Below, piece after piece: positions 8,292 to 17,474 of a stretch of DNA of 48,167 nt. Source of the DNA: Candidatus Cryptobacteroides merdigallinarum (lineage in GTDB: Bacteria > Bacteroidota > Bacteroidia > Bacteroidales > UBA932); the NCBI GenBank assembly GCA_017694655.1, contig JADIMQ010000052.1:1-48167 (forward strand). The letters are read 5' to 3'. The notes under the pieces were generated by a model. It was not told the DNA's origin. It saw nothing but the letters and a program-made list of their open reading frames with translations, and made no database searches. The translations under genes were made by a program, and so were the position numbers. Every line of letters starts with the position of its first letter. Within the stretch, counting starts at the first letter, position 1.

Positions 8292-10463
8292 ATGGACAGG
8301 ATAGATTCATTGTTTCCGGAATATGACGGGAAAGGGAGGGAACTCATAAGGGAAGCGTATCTGATTGCCGAGAAGTCGCTCGAAGGGCAGACCAGGGGCA
8401 ACGGCCAGCCGTTCCTCGAACATCCTGTGAACGTGGCGAAGATAGCGGCGGACGAGATAGGGCTCCCGGCCGGGTGCATCGCCGCGGTATTCCTCCACGA
8501 GGCCGGGAGATTCAGTCCCGGGACCGATGTCATGGCCGGGAAAGATTTCGGGAAGGACGTGCACACCATCGTGGACGGGCTCAACAAGATATCCACTATC
8601 AAGCCGAAGGACACGAGGCTGGAGGCCGAGAACTACAAGAGGCTTATCGTCTCATATTCTAAGGACCCGCGTGTGACTGTGCTTAAGCTCGCGGACAGGC
8701 TTGAGGTAATGCGCTCACTCGACATCTTCCCCAAGGCCTCGCGCGAGAGGAAGGTGCTCGAGACCCTGATGCTGTACATACCGCTCGCGCACCAGCTCGG
8801 TCTCTACAACATGAAAAGCGAGCTCGAGGACATCTATTTCAGATATGCCGAGCCGGAACAGTACAGGGCAATCACCAACAAGCTCCGGAGCACTGAAAAG
8901 GACAGGCAGAAACTGATGACACAGTTCATCGAGCCCCTCAAGAACAAGCTCTCGGAAGAAGGGATAAAGTACAAGCTGAAGATAAGGACGAAAACGGCCT
9001 ATTCGATATGGAGGAAGATGCAGAAGCAGAAAGTCCCGTTCGAAGGGGTCTATGACGTTTTCGCCATACGGTTCATAATCGACTGCGAACCGGACCGGGA
9101 AAAGGAGCATGCCCTGTGCTGGAAGGTGTTCTCCCGTGTCACCGAAGAATACGAATCCGACACTAACAGGTTGAGGGACTGGCTTTCCAACCCGAAGCCC
9201 AACGGTTACGAATCCCTGCATATCACCGTCAAGAACAAGGACAACGTCTACCTCGAGGTACAGATAAGGACCAAGAGGATGGACGAGATAGCGGAAAACG
9301 GGCTTGCCTCGCACTGGTCCTACAAGGGTATCAAGCATGAGGAGACCCTTGACAAATGGCTGGTTTCAGTAAGGCACATCCTCGAGCATCCAGCATCCTC
9401 TTCCGGGGACGGCCAGGAGTACTACGAGGACGACCTGCCCGAGCCGCCTTCAAGGGAGATATTCGTATTCACCCCTTCCGGGGAACTCCGGAAACTCACG
9501 GCCGGGGCCACGGTCCTGGACTTTGCCTTCGACATCCATTCCAACCTCGGGATAAAGTGCACCGGGGGAAAGGTTAACGGGAAGGCTGTGCCCATAAAGG
9601 AGAAGCTGCATACCGGGGATGTCGTGGAGATAATGAGCAGCAAGAACCAGAAGCCTTCCAAGGACTGGCTGAACATCGTGGTCACGAACAAGGCCAGGAC
9701 AAAGATCCGGCAGAAGCTCAGCGAGGCCGAATTCCAGAAGGCGGCCGAAGGGAAGGAACTGCTTGAAAGGAGGCTGAAGAACTGGAAGCTGGAACTGAAC
9801 GACGAAGACCTTGCCGCCCTCATGAAGAAGACGCAGTACAAGAACGTCAACGCGTTTTTCGCCGCTGTCGGGGAAGGGACGGTGGACATAGCCGACATCA
9901 AGAATTTCCTCGACAGGAAGGAGACCAGGACGGCCGACGAGGCTGAAAGGCAGCCAGAGAAGGCACCGATACAGGCGACGGCCTCCAGGAAGCAGGCCGG
10001 GGCGACGGACGACATAATGGTAATCGACGCCAGGGACGTGAAGTCGCTCGACTACAAGATGGCGAAATGCTGCAACCCGGTCTACGGGGACGATGTATTC
10101 GGCTTCGTGTCCATAAAGGACGGGATCAAGATACACCGTATGTCATGCGCCAACGCGGCCAGGCTCATGGAAAGATACCCGTACCGTATCCAGAAGGTAA
10201 AGTGGAGCGAGACTCCGGCGACCTCGAGTTTCCAGGTGACGCTGAAAATCATAGCCGCCCACGAGGACTCCGTCATAAACGAGATTTTCGACACGGTGAA
10301 CTCCTTCAAGGCCTCCATCAGGAACTTCAATGTCTCCGACAACGACAGGAACGGCACGTATGTCATCCAGGTCAAGCTCTCGGTACCGAACAACCTCGAG
10401 CTGGACAAGGTCATCTCGCAGATACGTGTCAGGAAAAACATCATAAAGGTGAACCGGCTGTAG
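8292..10463 (+). CDS. RelA/SpoT family (p)ppGpp synthetase with degenerate hydrolase site
   Basis: The 723-residue protein has the full long-Rel order: HD-hydrolase region (about 20-160), synthetase (about 220-345), TGS (about 385-445), a helical and conserved-cysteine region (KCCNP near 605), and C-terminal ACT (about 645-723). The synthetase looks intact, with RTKTAYSIWRK, YDVFAIRF, the basic RLRD motif, NGYESLH and EVQIRT. In the hydrolase domain H44 (EHPVNV) and D135 (LADR) remain. The metal-binding HD pair is H69-E70, and the usual acidic HDxxED continuation is replaced by HEAGRFSPG. Synthesis of the alarmone without hydrolysis is therefore likely. A second Rel or other hydrolase elsewhere would be expected. 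Starts at ATG 8292. Confidence 0.93.
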   Translation: MDRIDSLFPEYDGKGRELIREAYLIAEKSLEGQTRGNGQPFLEHPVNVAKIAADEIGLPAGCIAAVFLHEAGRFSPGTDVMAGKDFGKDVHTIVDGLNKISTIKPKDTRLEAENYKRLIVSYSKDPRVTVLKLADRLEVMRSLDIFPKASRERKVLETLMLYIPLAHQLGLYNMKSELEDIYFRYAEPEQYRAITNKLRSTEKDRQKLMTQFIEPLKNKLSEEGIKYKLKIRTKTAYSIWRKMQKQKVPFEGVYDVFAIRFIIDCEPDREKEHALCWKVFSRVTEEYESDTNRLRDWLSNPKPNGYESLHITVKNKDNVYLEVQIRTKRMDEIAENGLASHWSYKGIKHEETLDKWLVSVRHILEHPASSSGDGQEYYEDDLPEPPSREIFVFTPSGELRKLTAGATVLDFAFDIHSNLGIKCTGGKVNGKAVPIKEKLHTGDVVEIMSSKNQKPSKDWLNIVVTNKARTKIRQKLSEAEFQKAAEGKELLERRLKNWKLELNDEDLAALMKKTQYKNVNAFFAAVGEGTVDIADIKNFLDRKETRTADEAERQPEKAPIQATASRKQAGATDDIMVIDARDVKSLDYKMAKCCNPVYGDDVFGFVSIKDGIKIHRMSCANAARLMERYPYRIQKVKWSETPATSSFQVTLKIIAAHEDSVINEIFDTVNSFKASIRNFNVSDNDRNGTYVIQVKLSVPNNLELDKVISQIRVRKNIIKVNRL

Positions 10464-10511
10464 CTGCAGTCCGGCCAGCCGCATACAGACATTCAAACAG
10501 AACAAGCAGAA

Positions 10512-11075
10512 ATGACATTACCGGAAAATTTCAATATAGAGGAGAGGGCCCGCACCGCAAGGCAGAATTTTCTCGACGGCTACAACTGCTGCCAGGCAGT
10601 CATGCTCGCCTTTGCGGACATCTTCGGGACAGATGAAAACACCATCGCGACAATAACCTCCGGATTCGGAGGCGGGATGGCCCGTATGCGCGAAGTCTGC
10701 GGCACCGTGACCGCAATGGGCATGGCCGCCGGGTTCATGTCCCCGGCAGTCCGGCCGAAGAACATGGCAGAAAGGACCGCGAACTACGCCCTCGTGCAGG
10801 AGCTTGCAGGTGAATTCCGCAAGGAAAACGGCAGCATAGTATGCCGGGAGCTGCTCGGTCTCCCGGCCCGCCCTTCAGAGACAGGACAGGCCAGGCCGTC
10901 AGGAAACACAGTCCCACAGGAGCCTGCAGACACAGCTGCCGCCGCATGCACGGAGCCGCCGACCCCGTCGGAGCGCACCCCGGAATACTACCGCAGACGC
11001 CCCTGCCCGGACCTTGTGGCCTGTTCTGCCCGCATCATAGCGAGGAAGCTCACTGAGCTTTGCTCCGGGCAGTAA
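10512..11075 (+). CDS. C_GCAxxG_C_C family redox-type protein
   Basis: The 187-residue cytosolic protein matches the C_GCAxxG_C_C family, named for spaced cysteines: YNCCQAV, then FGGGMARMREVCGTVTAMG, then IVCREL, then RPCPDLV. The family is small, probably redox- or metal-linked, and its biochemistry is not settled. It is longer than usual because a proline- and alanine-rich stretch of about 45 residues (roughly 118-162) separates the third and fourth cysteine segments. It follows the rel gene by 48 bases on the same strand. Its 3' end overlaps the convergent mltG gene by 26 bases. Confidence 0.85.
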   Translation: MTLPENFNIEERARTARQNFLDGYNCCQAVMLAFADIFGTDENTIATITSGFGGGMARMREVCGTVTAMGMAAGFMSPAVRPKNMAERTANYALVQELAGEFRKENGSIVCRELLGLPARPSETGQARPSGNTVPQEPADTAAAACTEPPTPSERTPEYYRRRPCPDLVACSARIIARKLTELCSGQ

Positions 11076-12078
11076 GAGCCCTCTGGAATTCCCTCGCGTT
11101 CCGCAGATGCTCGCTGTAGGTAACTGCGAAGCGGTGGGTGCCGTCGAACTCCGGGCTTGCGCAGAAGAACATGTAGCCGTGCTCGTCCGGATTCAGGACG
11201 GCATCTATACAGGCTTTTGGAGGCACATTTATCGGGGCCGGAGGCAATCCCTTGTATTTATAGGTATTATAAGGGGAATCTATTTTAAGGTGCTTCTTCA
11301 GGACCCTGTCCAGGGTGTAATCGAAACAGAAACACACCGTAGGGTCCGCCTGCAGCTTCATCCCCTTGTGCAGCCGGTTCAAATATACTCCGGCTATCAT
11401 GGGGTATTCCTTCTGCTGCAGTGTCTCCCCGCTCACTATGGAAGCCATGACTGACACCTCGAGAGGCGAAAGTCCCTGCCGGCCGGCAAGGGCGACACGT
11501 TCCGGAGTCCAGAAGGCATCGTACTCCTTCCGGAAACGGTCGAAAATCTCACCTACCGTAGCTGTCCAGTACATTTCATAAGTATCCGGGAGGAAAAGCG
11601 CGAAGACAGTCTCGGGGGTGAAGCCGTAGCCCGCGAGGAATACGGAATCGGCCAGGGCTGAAGCCACGGAAGCCGAGTCCGCCATCATCTGCCTGCCAAT
11701 CATGGCAGCAAGACGCCCCCTGGACCTTATGGTCCCGGAAAGGGTGAGGTTCTGTGGAGTCTGCCAGCCGTTGGCTATCATGCGCATGACATATACGGCC
11801 GGATATTCAGGCCGGACCTCATACTTTCCGGGCTTGAGGCCGTCCGCAAGCTCCGAGGCCGCACAGCGGCGCACGCTCCCCTTCCGGATGGCGCCGGCAC
11901 CTGCTATAAGGGAATCCGTCACCTCGTCCGGACTTGTGCCGGGGTAGACATAAAGAGTATATACGTCGCGGAAATTCGGAGCCTTGTTGTCAAAATAGTA
12001 TCTCAATCCGAAAAAGAGCGATGCCGCCACGGCCAGGCCGAGGAATACGGCAGCTCCTATAAGCAGAGTCTTTCTCAT
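11050..12078 (-). CDS. mltG: endolytic murein transglycosylase MltG (YceG-like)
   Basis: MltG cleaves nascent peptidoglycan strands at the inner membrane and so sets glycan chain length. The 342-residue product has an N-terminal membrane anchor (about residues 6-27), a LysM-like segment (YVYPGTS) and the YceG catalytic domain. The catalytic glutamate is at residue 218 in SIVSGETL, and the family motifs LQADPT, SPYNTYKYKGLPP and PISN-like PINVPP are present. The ATG at 12078 is chosen over a GTG four codons upstream because it leads straight into the anchor. It lies 120 bases after the glucosaminidase gene with no recognisable promoter between, so co-transcription of two wall-active enzymes is likely. 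Confidence 0.93.
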   Translation of the reverse strand: MRKTLLIGAAVFLGLAVAASLFFGLRYYFDNKAPNFRDVYTLYVYPGTSPDEVTDSLIAGAGAIRKGSVRRCAASELADGLKPGKYEVRPEYPAVYVMRMIANGWQTPQNLTLSGTIRSRGRLAAMIGRQMMADSASVASALADSVFLAGYGFTPETVFALFLPDTYEMYWTATVGEIFDRFRKEYDAFWTPERVALAGRQGLSPLEVSVMASIVSGETLQQKEYPMIAGVYLNRLHKGMKLQADPTVCFCFDYTLDRVLKKHLKIDSPYNTYKYKGLPPAPINVPPKACIDAVLNPDEHGYMFFCASPEFDGTHRFAVTYSEHLRNAREFQRALTARSKAQ

Positions 12079-12198
12079 AATTGCAAGCACGACAGTCCGA
12101 CCATGATTATACCGGGCACCGGGGGATCCGTCAGACTGTCACCGGATTTTCCTCCGGAATAATTCCATGGAGATCGCCCCGCACCCTGTCAGCTCCCC

Positions 12199-13185
12199 CT
12201 ATCTGCGGAGGAGTATCATCTCTCCCTCCCGGAGCTCCCGCGGCTCCTCCATGCCGTTCAGTTTCATTAGGCTCTTCATCTTCACCGCATATCTCTGGGC
12301 TATGTCCCGCAGCTGCTCGCCCCCTTCAGCGACATACTTGTCCACCTGCTTCGCCGCAAAGGATTTCTTGGGCTGGAGGTATACGACCGTCCCCGGCAGG
12401 AGGTCCCTGTCCCCGGAAAGGTCGTTGAAGCGCAGTATCTCCCCGTGGAAAAGGTTGTAGTATCTCGCTATGTCCGCATAGGTCTCCCCTTCCACCGAAT
12501 ATACGAAAGGAACCCCGTTCTGGGAATAAAGCTGGCGGGTAAGGGACAGGTGCATTGTCCTGCCCTGCCTGTCAGAAAGCGGCCTCGGGGTCTCGAGCTC
12601 GGCAGGCGTGGCAGGGACCTTTCCGTAGGATGCCTTGTCGAACCTGTCGAGGTCATAGTCCTCTATGAGCCTTATGAGTTTCGAGGGATATGCCGGATCC
12701 GTGGCATAGCCGGCCTTCTTCAGGCCGTATGCCCAGGACTCGTAGTCTGTCACATTGAAGTCGAAAAGGAACTTGTACCTGTCCCTGTACCTAAGGAAGT
12801 CGGAATGGTCCCTGAAGGACTCCTCCACGGTGCGGTACTTCCTGAAGCATTCCCCGCGACGGTCATCGTCGAAATACATTTTCCGTCCGTTCCAGTCATG
12901 GCACTTTATACCGAAATGGTTGTTGCCCTTGACGGCCAGTTCAGACCTGCCGTTTCCCGACTCCAGCATACCCTGCGCAAGAGTTATGCTGGCCGGCACC
13001 CCGGACCTCTTCCTTTCGGAGACGGCAATCCCGGAATACTGTTCTATGTACCTGAGCTGGGGGCTGTCAGCGGAAGAGGAAGTTGCAGCACCCGGGGTCC
13101 CCATGGTGCCGGATACCGCCCCGCAACCCGCGAGCAGAAAAAGGAAAGGCAATATTATTGCAGCCGGACAGGAATATCTCTTCAT
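12199..13185 (-). CDS. glucosaminidase/muramidase lipoprotein with LysM repeats
   Basis: The 328-residue product has a lipoprotein signal (LFLLAGC), a GH73-type mannosyl-glycoprotein endo-beta-N-acetylglucosaminidase domain (about 50-190), and two LysM modules (about 222-265 and 280-328). The catalytic region includes AQGMLESGNGRS with a conserved glutamate, NNHFGIKC, and YRTVEESFRDHSDFL. The family hydrolyses peptidoglycan, and LysM modules bind its GlcNAc residues. It is probably tethered to the outer membrane facing the wall. It is preceded by a TATCTTTG promoter box and followed by mltG, so the pair may act in wall remodelling. Confidence 0.88.
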   Translation of the reverse strand: MKRYSCPAAIILPFLFLLAGCGAVSGTMGTPGAATSSSADSPQLRYIEQYSGIAVSERKRSGVPASITLAQGMLESGNGRSELAVKGNNHFGIKCHDWNGRKMYFDDDRRGECFRKYRTVEESFRDHSDFLRYRDRYKFLFDFNVTDYESWAYGLKKAGYATDPAYPSKLIRLIEDYDLDRFDKASYGKVPATPAELETPRPLSDRQGRTMHLSLTRQLYSQNGVPFVYSVEGETYADIARYYNLFHGEILRFNDLSGDRDLLPGTVVYLQPKKSFAAKQVDKYVAEGGEQLRDIAQRYAVKMKSLMKLNGMEEPRELREGEMILLRR

Positions 13186-13205
13186 TGTTTTTCCGTTAAA
13201 CCTGC

Positions 13206-13213
13206 CAAAGATA
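13206..13213 (-). promoter_or_regulatory. -7 box upstream of the glucosaminidase gene
   Basis: TATCTTTG on the minus strand matches TAnnTTTG and lies 20 bases before the ATG. No good -33 TTTG is seen at the standard spacing. Confidence 0.45.
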
Positions 13214-13251
13214 CAAAAACTCGCGCAATTTCCTGCAGGCAGGCCGTCTTA

Positions 13252-14196
13252 TTACCGGCCGTTCCTCACAAGGGGGACATCTATGGACATCCCGTCCTGG
13301 CCCAGCACGGCGTCCGGAAATATATTCTTCACCTCGTCCAGGTAAAAGGAGACATCCTTGAAGCGGGAGGAGTAATGTCCGATGACGAGCTTCTTCACAC
13401 CGGCAGCCTTCGCGCACTCCGCCGCCTGCTCCGTGGTGGAGTGGCCTGTGATCCCGGCCACCTTGGAAAACTCGACAGGGAAAGTGGCCTCGTGATAGAG
13501 CAGGTCCACCCCTTTCACCCAATCTGCAAGCTCGCCGAAGGGTGCAGTGTCGCTGCAGTAGGCGAAACTTCTCGGTTCATACGGCCGGTACGCGGCCTCC
13601 GCATTGGTTATTGTCACCTCCGCCCCGGTACCCGGATTCCGCACCACATCCTCCCCGCGCTTCAGGGCCGCGATCTCCGCAAGGGTAAGGTCGTATTTCC
13701 CTATCGCCTCCTTACGGATATTGTTCATCGGCACGGTCTCCCGGAACAGGTAGCCGTAGGTCTCTATGCGGTGTTTCAGCGGGAAGGCATACACCTCCAC
13801 AGTCCTCGTGGAGAATACGGGTTCCGGTCCGGCCGTCTTCACGACATGATGCACAGGCTCGAACTTGAAGCCCTCCCCGAACGATGCCATGAAATCCTCC
13901 AGCACCTTGCCGAACGCTTCGGGGGCATAGATGTCCAGCGGGGTCTTCCTCCCCAGCATACTCATCGTGGACAAGAGCCCGAAAATCCCGAAAGTATGGT
14001 CCCCGTGCAGGTGCGAAAGGAAAATGGTATCTATCTTCAGGATGGACATCCTCGCCTTGCGCAGCTGCATCTGCACGCCTTCGCCGCAGTCTATCAAAAA
14101 CAAGCGCCCCCGTACATCCAGTACTTGGGCGCTCGGATATCTGCCTACAGTGGGCAGGGCCGAAGCCGTGCCCAATATATTCAGAGTGAAGTTCAT
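13252..14196 (-). CDS. rnz: ribonuclease Z
   Basis: RNase Z cuts the 3' trailer from tRNA precursors. The 314-residue protein is of family length and has the metallo-beta-lactamase fold signature: the N-terminal LGTASALPT, the zinc motif SHLHGDH, the downstream CSDT region, the TGHST motif, and a late GHYSSRF histidine. The start is the ATG at 14196 (MNFTLNILG), since an upstream in-frame ATG would run into rpsA and lacks homology. It follows rpsA by 10 bases, so the two are co-transcribed. Confidence 0.95.
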   Translation of the reverse strand: MNFTLNILGTASALPTVGRYPSAQVLDVRGRLFLIDCGEGVQMQLRKARMSILKIDTIFLSHLHGDHTFGIFGLLSTMSMLGRKTPLDIYAPEAFGKVLEDFMASFGEGFKFEPVHHVVKTAGPEPVFSTRTVEVYAFPLKHRIETYGYLFRETVPMNNIRKEAIGKYDLTLAEIAALKRGEDVVRNPGTGAEVTITNAEAAYRPYEPRSFAYCSDTAPFGELADWVKGVDLLYHEATFPVEFSKVAGITGHSTTEQAAECAKAAGVKKLVIGHYSSRFKDVSFYLDEVKNIFPDAVLGQDGMSIDVPLVRNGR

Positions 14197-14206
14197 CTCG
14201 ACAGGA

Positions 14207-16072
14207 TTACTCGCCTTTTTCAAGCTTTGACTTGAGGGCTGCAAGTTCGGAGATGTCCCCGAGAGTAGTCTTCTCGATGTTTGAATTGATCTTCTTCACA
14301 GCCTTCTTGGTGCTGTCGGACTCGGATACGGTCTTCTCGGACCTTGCTGGTTCCGAATATGTCCTCACATGGGAGAGGCCCACCCTGCGGGTGCTGCGCT
14401 TCAGGTCAGTAACCTTGAACGCAAGTTCGTCACCGGCTGCAGGCATGCTGCCGTCCTCCTTGACAAGCTCCTTGGTAGGGCAGATGCCTTCGATCTCCTC
14501 GCCGAGAGATACGACTGCGCCCTTGTCGGAGATGCTGTTGATCTTGAGGGTGTGTACGGAGCCGACAGGATAGTTGGTCTCGATGCTCTCCCATGGGTTA
14601 GGGAAGAGCTGCTTGTGGCCAAGGCTGAGCTTGTGGTTCTCCTCGTCGAAGTCAAGGATAACGACCTCAATCTTGTCACCAGGCTGCACGAGCTCTGAAG
14701 GGTGCTTGATCTTGGTCCACGAAAGGTCGCTGATGTGAACCAGCCCTTCAATCCCTTCCTCGAGTTCAGCAAACACGCCGAAGTTCGTCACGTTGCGGAC
14801 AACTGCAGTATGCTTCGAGCCTACAGGATACTTGTCGCGGATATTCTCCCACGGGTTCGGGATGAGCTGCTTCAGTCCGAGGGACATCTTCTTCTCCTCC
14901 CTGTCGAGGGTAAGGATCTGTGCCTCCACCTCGTCCCCGACCTTCAGGAAGTCCTGGGCGATACGGAGTCTCGGCGACCATGACATTTCAGTGACATGGA
15001 TAAGTCCCTCCACGCCCGGCTCTATCTCCACGAACGCACCGTAGTCGGCAATCAGGACAACCTTGCCCTTCACCTTGTCGCCCACCTTGAGGTTCGGGTC
15101 GAGTGCGGACCATGGATGCGGAGTAAGCTGCTTGAGACCGAGGGCGATCCTCTTCTTGGCCTCGTCGAAGTCGAGGATGACGACGTTGATCTTCTGGTCG
15201 AGGTGAACGACCTCCTCCGGATGATTGATCCTGCCCCATGAAAGGTCAGTGATATGGATGAGTCCGTCCACTCCGCCGAGATCCACGAACACACCGTATC
15301 CGGTAATATTCTTGACAGTACCCTCGAGCACCTGTCCTTTCTCGAGCTTGCCGATGATCTGCATCTTCTGCTGCTCGAGCTCTGCCTCTATAAGGGCCTT
15401 GTGGGAAACGACAACGTTCCTGAACTCCTGGTTGATCTTGACAATCTTGAAGTCCATGTTGGTGTCCACATACTGGTCGTAGTCCCTTATCGGCTTCACA
15501 TCTATCTGTGAACCAGGGAGGAAGGCCTCGATACCGAATATGTCCACGATCATGCCGCCTTTCGTGCGGGTCTTGACATATCCCTTGACAACCTCGCCTG
15601 CGTTGTAGGCTGCGTTGACCATATCCCAGGAACGGAGGGCGCGGGCCTTCTTGTGGGAGAGGACGAGCTGTCCCTTCTTGTCCTCTGCAGTCTCCACGAA
15701 CACTTCCACCTTGTCGCCGACCTTGAGGTCCGGGTTGTAGCGGAATTCAGGAGCCATGATAACACCTTCGCTCTTGTAGCCGATGTTCACGATGACTTCC
15801 CTCTTGCTGATGGAAGTGACGACACCTTCCACAACCTCGTTCTCCACGACTTTGGAAAGGGTCTGGTCGTACATCTCCTCAATCTTCTTCTTGTCACCTC
15901 CGTAGACATCGGTGCCCTCAAAGGCGTCCCAGTCAAACTTGTCCGGGTCTACGGATGCATTTGAAACCGTCCTGGTCTCTTCTTTCGCAGGAGTCTCGCT
16001 GACTGCCTCTGCTGCAGGGGCGGCGTCAACGGCCGGAGTCTCCTCCGCTGTTACTGTTCTGTTTTCTTCCAT
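14207..16072 (-). CDS. rpsA: 30S ribosomal protein S1
   Basis: S1 binds mRNA on the small ribosomal subunit. The 621-residue product starts MEENRTVTAEE with an acidic, alanine-rich N-terminal extension (about 1-60). Tandem S1 OB-fold repeats follow (about six), recognisable by recurring GVFVDLGGVDGLIH / GVFAELEEGIEGLVH type strands and the W-G/S-x-I-x-HP motif. It is longer than E. coli S1 (557 residues), and the extra length is mostly at the N-terminus and tail, as is usual in Bacteroidota. The ATG at 16072 is preferred to one six codons upstream because of the consensus start. A near-perfect promoter lies about 90 bases upstream. Confidence 0.96.
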   Translation of the reverse strand: MEENRTVTAEETPAVDAAPAAEAVSETPAKEETRTVSNASVDPDKFDWDAFEGTDVYGGDKKKIEEMYDQTLSKVVENEVVEGVVTSISKREVIVNIGYKSEGVIMAPEFRYNPDLKVGDKVEVFVETAEDKKGQLVLSHKKARALRSWDMVNAAYNAGEVVKGYVKTRTKGGMIVDIFGIEAFLPGSQIDVKPIRDYDQYVDTNMDFKIVKINQEFRNVVVSHKALIEAELEQQKMQIIGKLEKGQVLEGTVKNITGYGVFVDLGGVDGLIHITDLSWGRINHPEEVVHLDQKINVVILDFDEAKKRIALGLKQLTPHPWSALDPNLKVGDKVKGKVVLIADYGAFVEIEPGVEGLIHVTEMSWSPRLRIAQDFLKVGDEVEAQILTLDREEKKMSLGLKQLIPNPWENIRDKYPVGSKHTAVVRNVTNFGVFAELEEGIEGLVHISDLSWTKIKHPSELVQPGDKIEVVILDFDEENHKLSLGHKQLFPNPWESIETNYPVGSVHTLKINSISDKGAVVSLGEEIEGICPTKELVKEDGSMPAAGDELAFKVTDLKRSTRRVGLSHVRTYSEPARSEKTVSESDSTKKAVKKINSNIEKTTLGDISELAALKSKLEKGE

Positions 16073-16160
16073 TGTAATAAAATAAAACAAATTAGTGGGT
16101 TGAACTTTATCTTTCGTGCCTGGCCGGAAACAGCAGGGCCGCTTCCGGTGAAAAGGCTCG

Positions 16161-16191
16161 CAAAAGTATGTATAATTTTCCGATTATCAAA
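16161..16191 (-). promoter_or_regulatory. Bacteroidota-type promoter of rpsA
   Basis: On the minus strand TTTG (16191-16188), exactly 19 bases, then TACTTTTG (16168-16161) form a textbook -33/-7 pair. Transcription should begin near 16154, leaving a leader of about 80 bases. Confidence 0.8.
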
Positions 16192-16200
16192 AAGTTTTTT

Positions 16201-16228
16201 GGCTATACGCAAAAGGCTATACGCAAAA
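16201..16228. repeat. 14-base tandem duplication upstream of the rpsA promoter
   Basis: GGCTATACGCAAAA occurs twice head to tail, and the second copy is followed by the first base of a third. It lies about 10 bases beyond the -33 element of the rpsA promoter. It could be an upstream binding site pair or a simple duplication. Confidence 0.8.
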
Positions 16229-16333
16229 GTGGCCCGCCTCTGCTTCATTCCGGCAGGACGGCATAGGGAGCGTGGCTGCGGGACGGCAACGTGGCGAGGC
16301 CGCCGGATGCCTGCGCCGGGAGGTCCGGCTGCC

Positions 16334-17281
16334 CTACAGCATTTTCCTTTTCCTGAAAATGAGGAGGATGATGCTGAACGAGAAAATCATCATGGCCAGG
16401 ACAATGACGGCATCCCATCCGGTATCCGTGAGAGGGAGCTTCACGTTCATGCCGTAGAAACCCGTGATGAGGGTCGGGGGCATGAAGAGCAGGGACACGA
16501 GGGTGAACACCTTCATTATCTTGTTCTGGTCCAGGTTGATGAGGCCGACAACAGTATTCTGCAGGTACTCGAGCCTCTCGAAGCCGAAATTGGTATGGTT
16601 TATCAGGGAGGAGATATCCTTCAGGAGGACGTTCAGCTTCGGCTGGAGGGAATGAGGGTACTTGTTGCTCTTCAGCAGGCTTGAGATAACCCTCTGCTTG
16701 TCGACTATGTTCTCCCTGACAAGCATGGTGTTCTCCTGCAGCTTGTTTATGTCCAGGAGGAACTCCTCGTTTATGTCCTCCCCAAGGCTCACTTTCCGGT
16801 TGAATTGCTCTATCTCCTTGGACATCAGCTCAATCATATCGGCATCGAGGTCGATCCTCTGCTCGAATATGCTCACGAAGACTATATAGCCGGAAGGATA
16901 GAACCGGGGAAAGGCAAGGAGGCGGCGCTGGAGGTCCGTCAAGCTGCGGAGCGGGCACTCACGCAGGGTCACGAGCACATTGTCCGTAAGGATGAAGGAG
17001 ACGGTCTCCATGGAATATTCTTCAGGGCCAGGGATAAGGAAGTTCGTGTTGGCGAAGATGGCAGTGTCCGTCTCGGAGAAACGTGAGGAGCTCTCGATCT
17101 CCTCCGCCTGCGCACGGCTCTGGATAGTCGTCCCCACGAACGCCTCCGTGGCCCGCTTCTCGTCACCGGAAGGGGCGAACAGGTCTATCCATACGACCAT
17201 CTCGGGAGTCAGATCCGACAGGACAGCCACCGACTGCGACATCTCCATCTGACCGTTTGATTTGTAGAATATCTCTATCAT
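16334..17281 (-). CDS. corA: CorA family magnesium/divalent cation channel
   Basis: CorA forms a pentameric inner-membrane Mg2+ channel. The 315-residue protein has the cytoplasmic alpha/beta and long-helix domain (about 1-250). Two C-terminal membrane helices follow, the first ending in the signature YGMN (GMN about 277-279) and the second a hydrophobic stretch (WDAVIVLAMMIF onward). It closes with the usual basic tail (FRKRKML). The external loop after GMN (VKLPLTD) lacks the common MPEL but that varies in the family. It has its own strong promoter and a leader of about 124 bases. Confidence 0.94.
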   Translation of the reverse strand: MIEIFYKSNGQMEMSQSVAVLSDLTPEMVVWIDLFAPSGDEKRATEAFVGTTIQSRAQAEEIESSSRFSETDTAIFANTNFLIPGPEEYSMETVSFILTDNVLVTLRECPLRSLTDLQRRLLAFPRFYPSGYIVFVSIFEQRIDLDADMIELMSKEIEQFNRKVSLGEDINEEFLLDINKLQENTMLVRENIVDKQRVISSLLKSNKYPHSLQPKLNVLLKDISSLINHTNFGFERLEYLQNTVVGLINLDQNKIMKVFTLVSLLFMPPTLITGFYGMNVKLPLTDTGWDAVIVLAMMIFSFSIILLIFRKRKML

Positions 17282-17411
17282 GCCGTTTCAGTTTTGCAGC
17301 ACCGGCGCAGCCCTTCCTGTCTTGTCGATCAAACGCCCGCCGGCCTCCGGATACCAATGATTACGGCTTCTGCCGCGTCAGCCCATGCTACCGTTTCCGG
17401 TACAAAGTCCG

Positions 17412-17442
17412 CAAAGATACATTTTTTTGACCGGACTTCAAA
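17412..17442 (-). promoter_or_regulatory. Bacteroidota-type promoter of corA
   Basis: TTTG (17442-17439), exactly 19 bases, then TATCTTTG (17419-17412) on the minus strand. Transcription would start near 17405. The leader of about 124 bases before corA holds no riboswitch I recognise. Confidence 0.8.
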
Positions 17443-17474
17443 CTTCCCGGGAAGGTTTTTCTTCAGGATTTTCT

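Noticed and set aside
12445..14235. 596-codon plus-strand open frame
   Set aside because: It runs antisense through the glucosaminidase and rnz genes, and the translation has no domain or natural composition.
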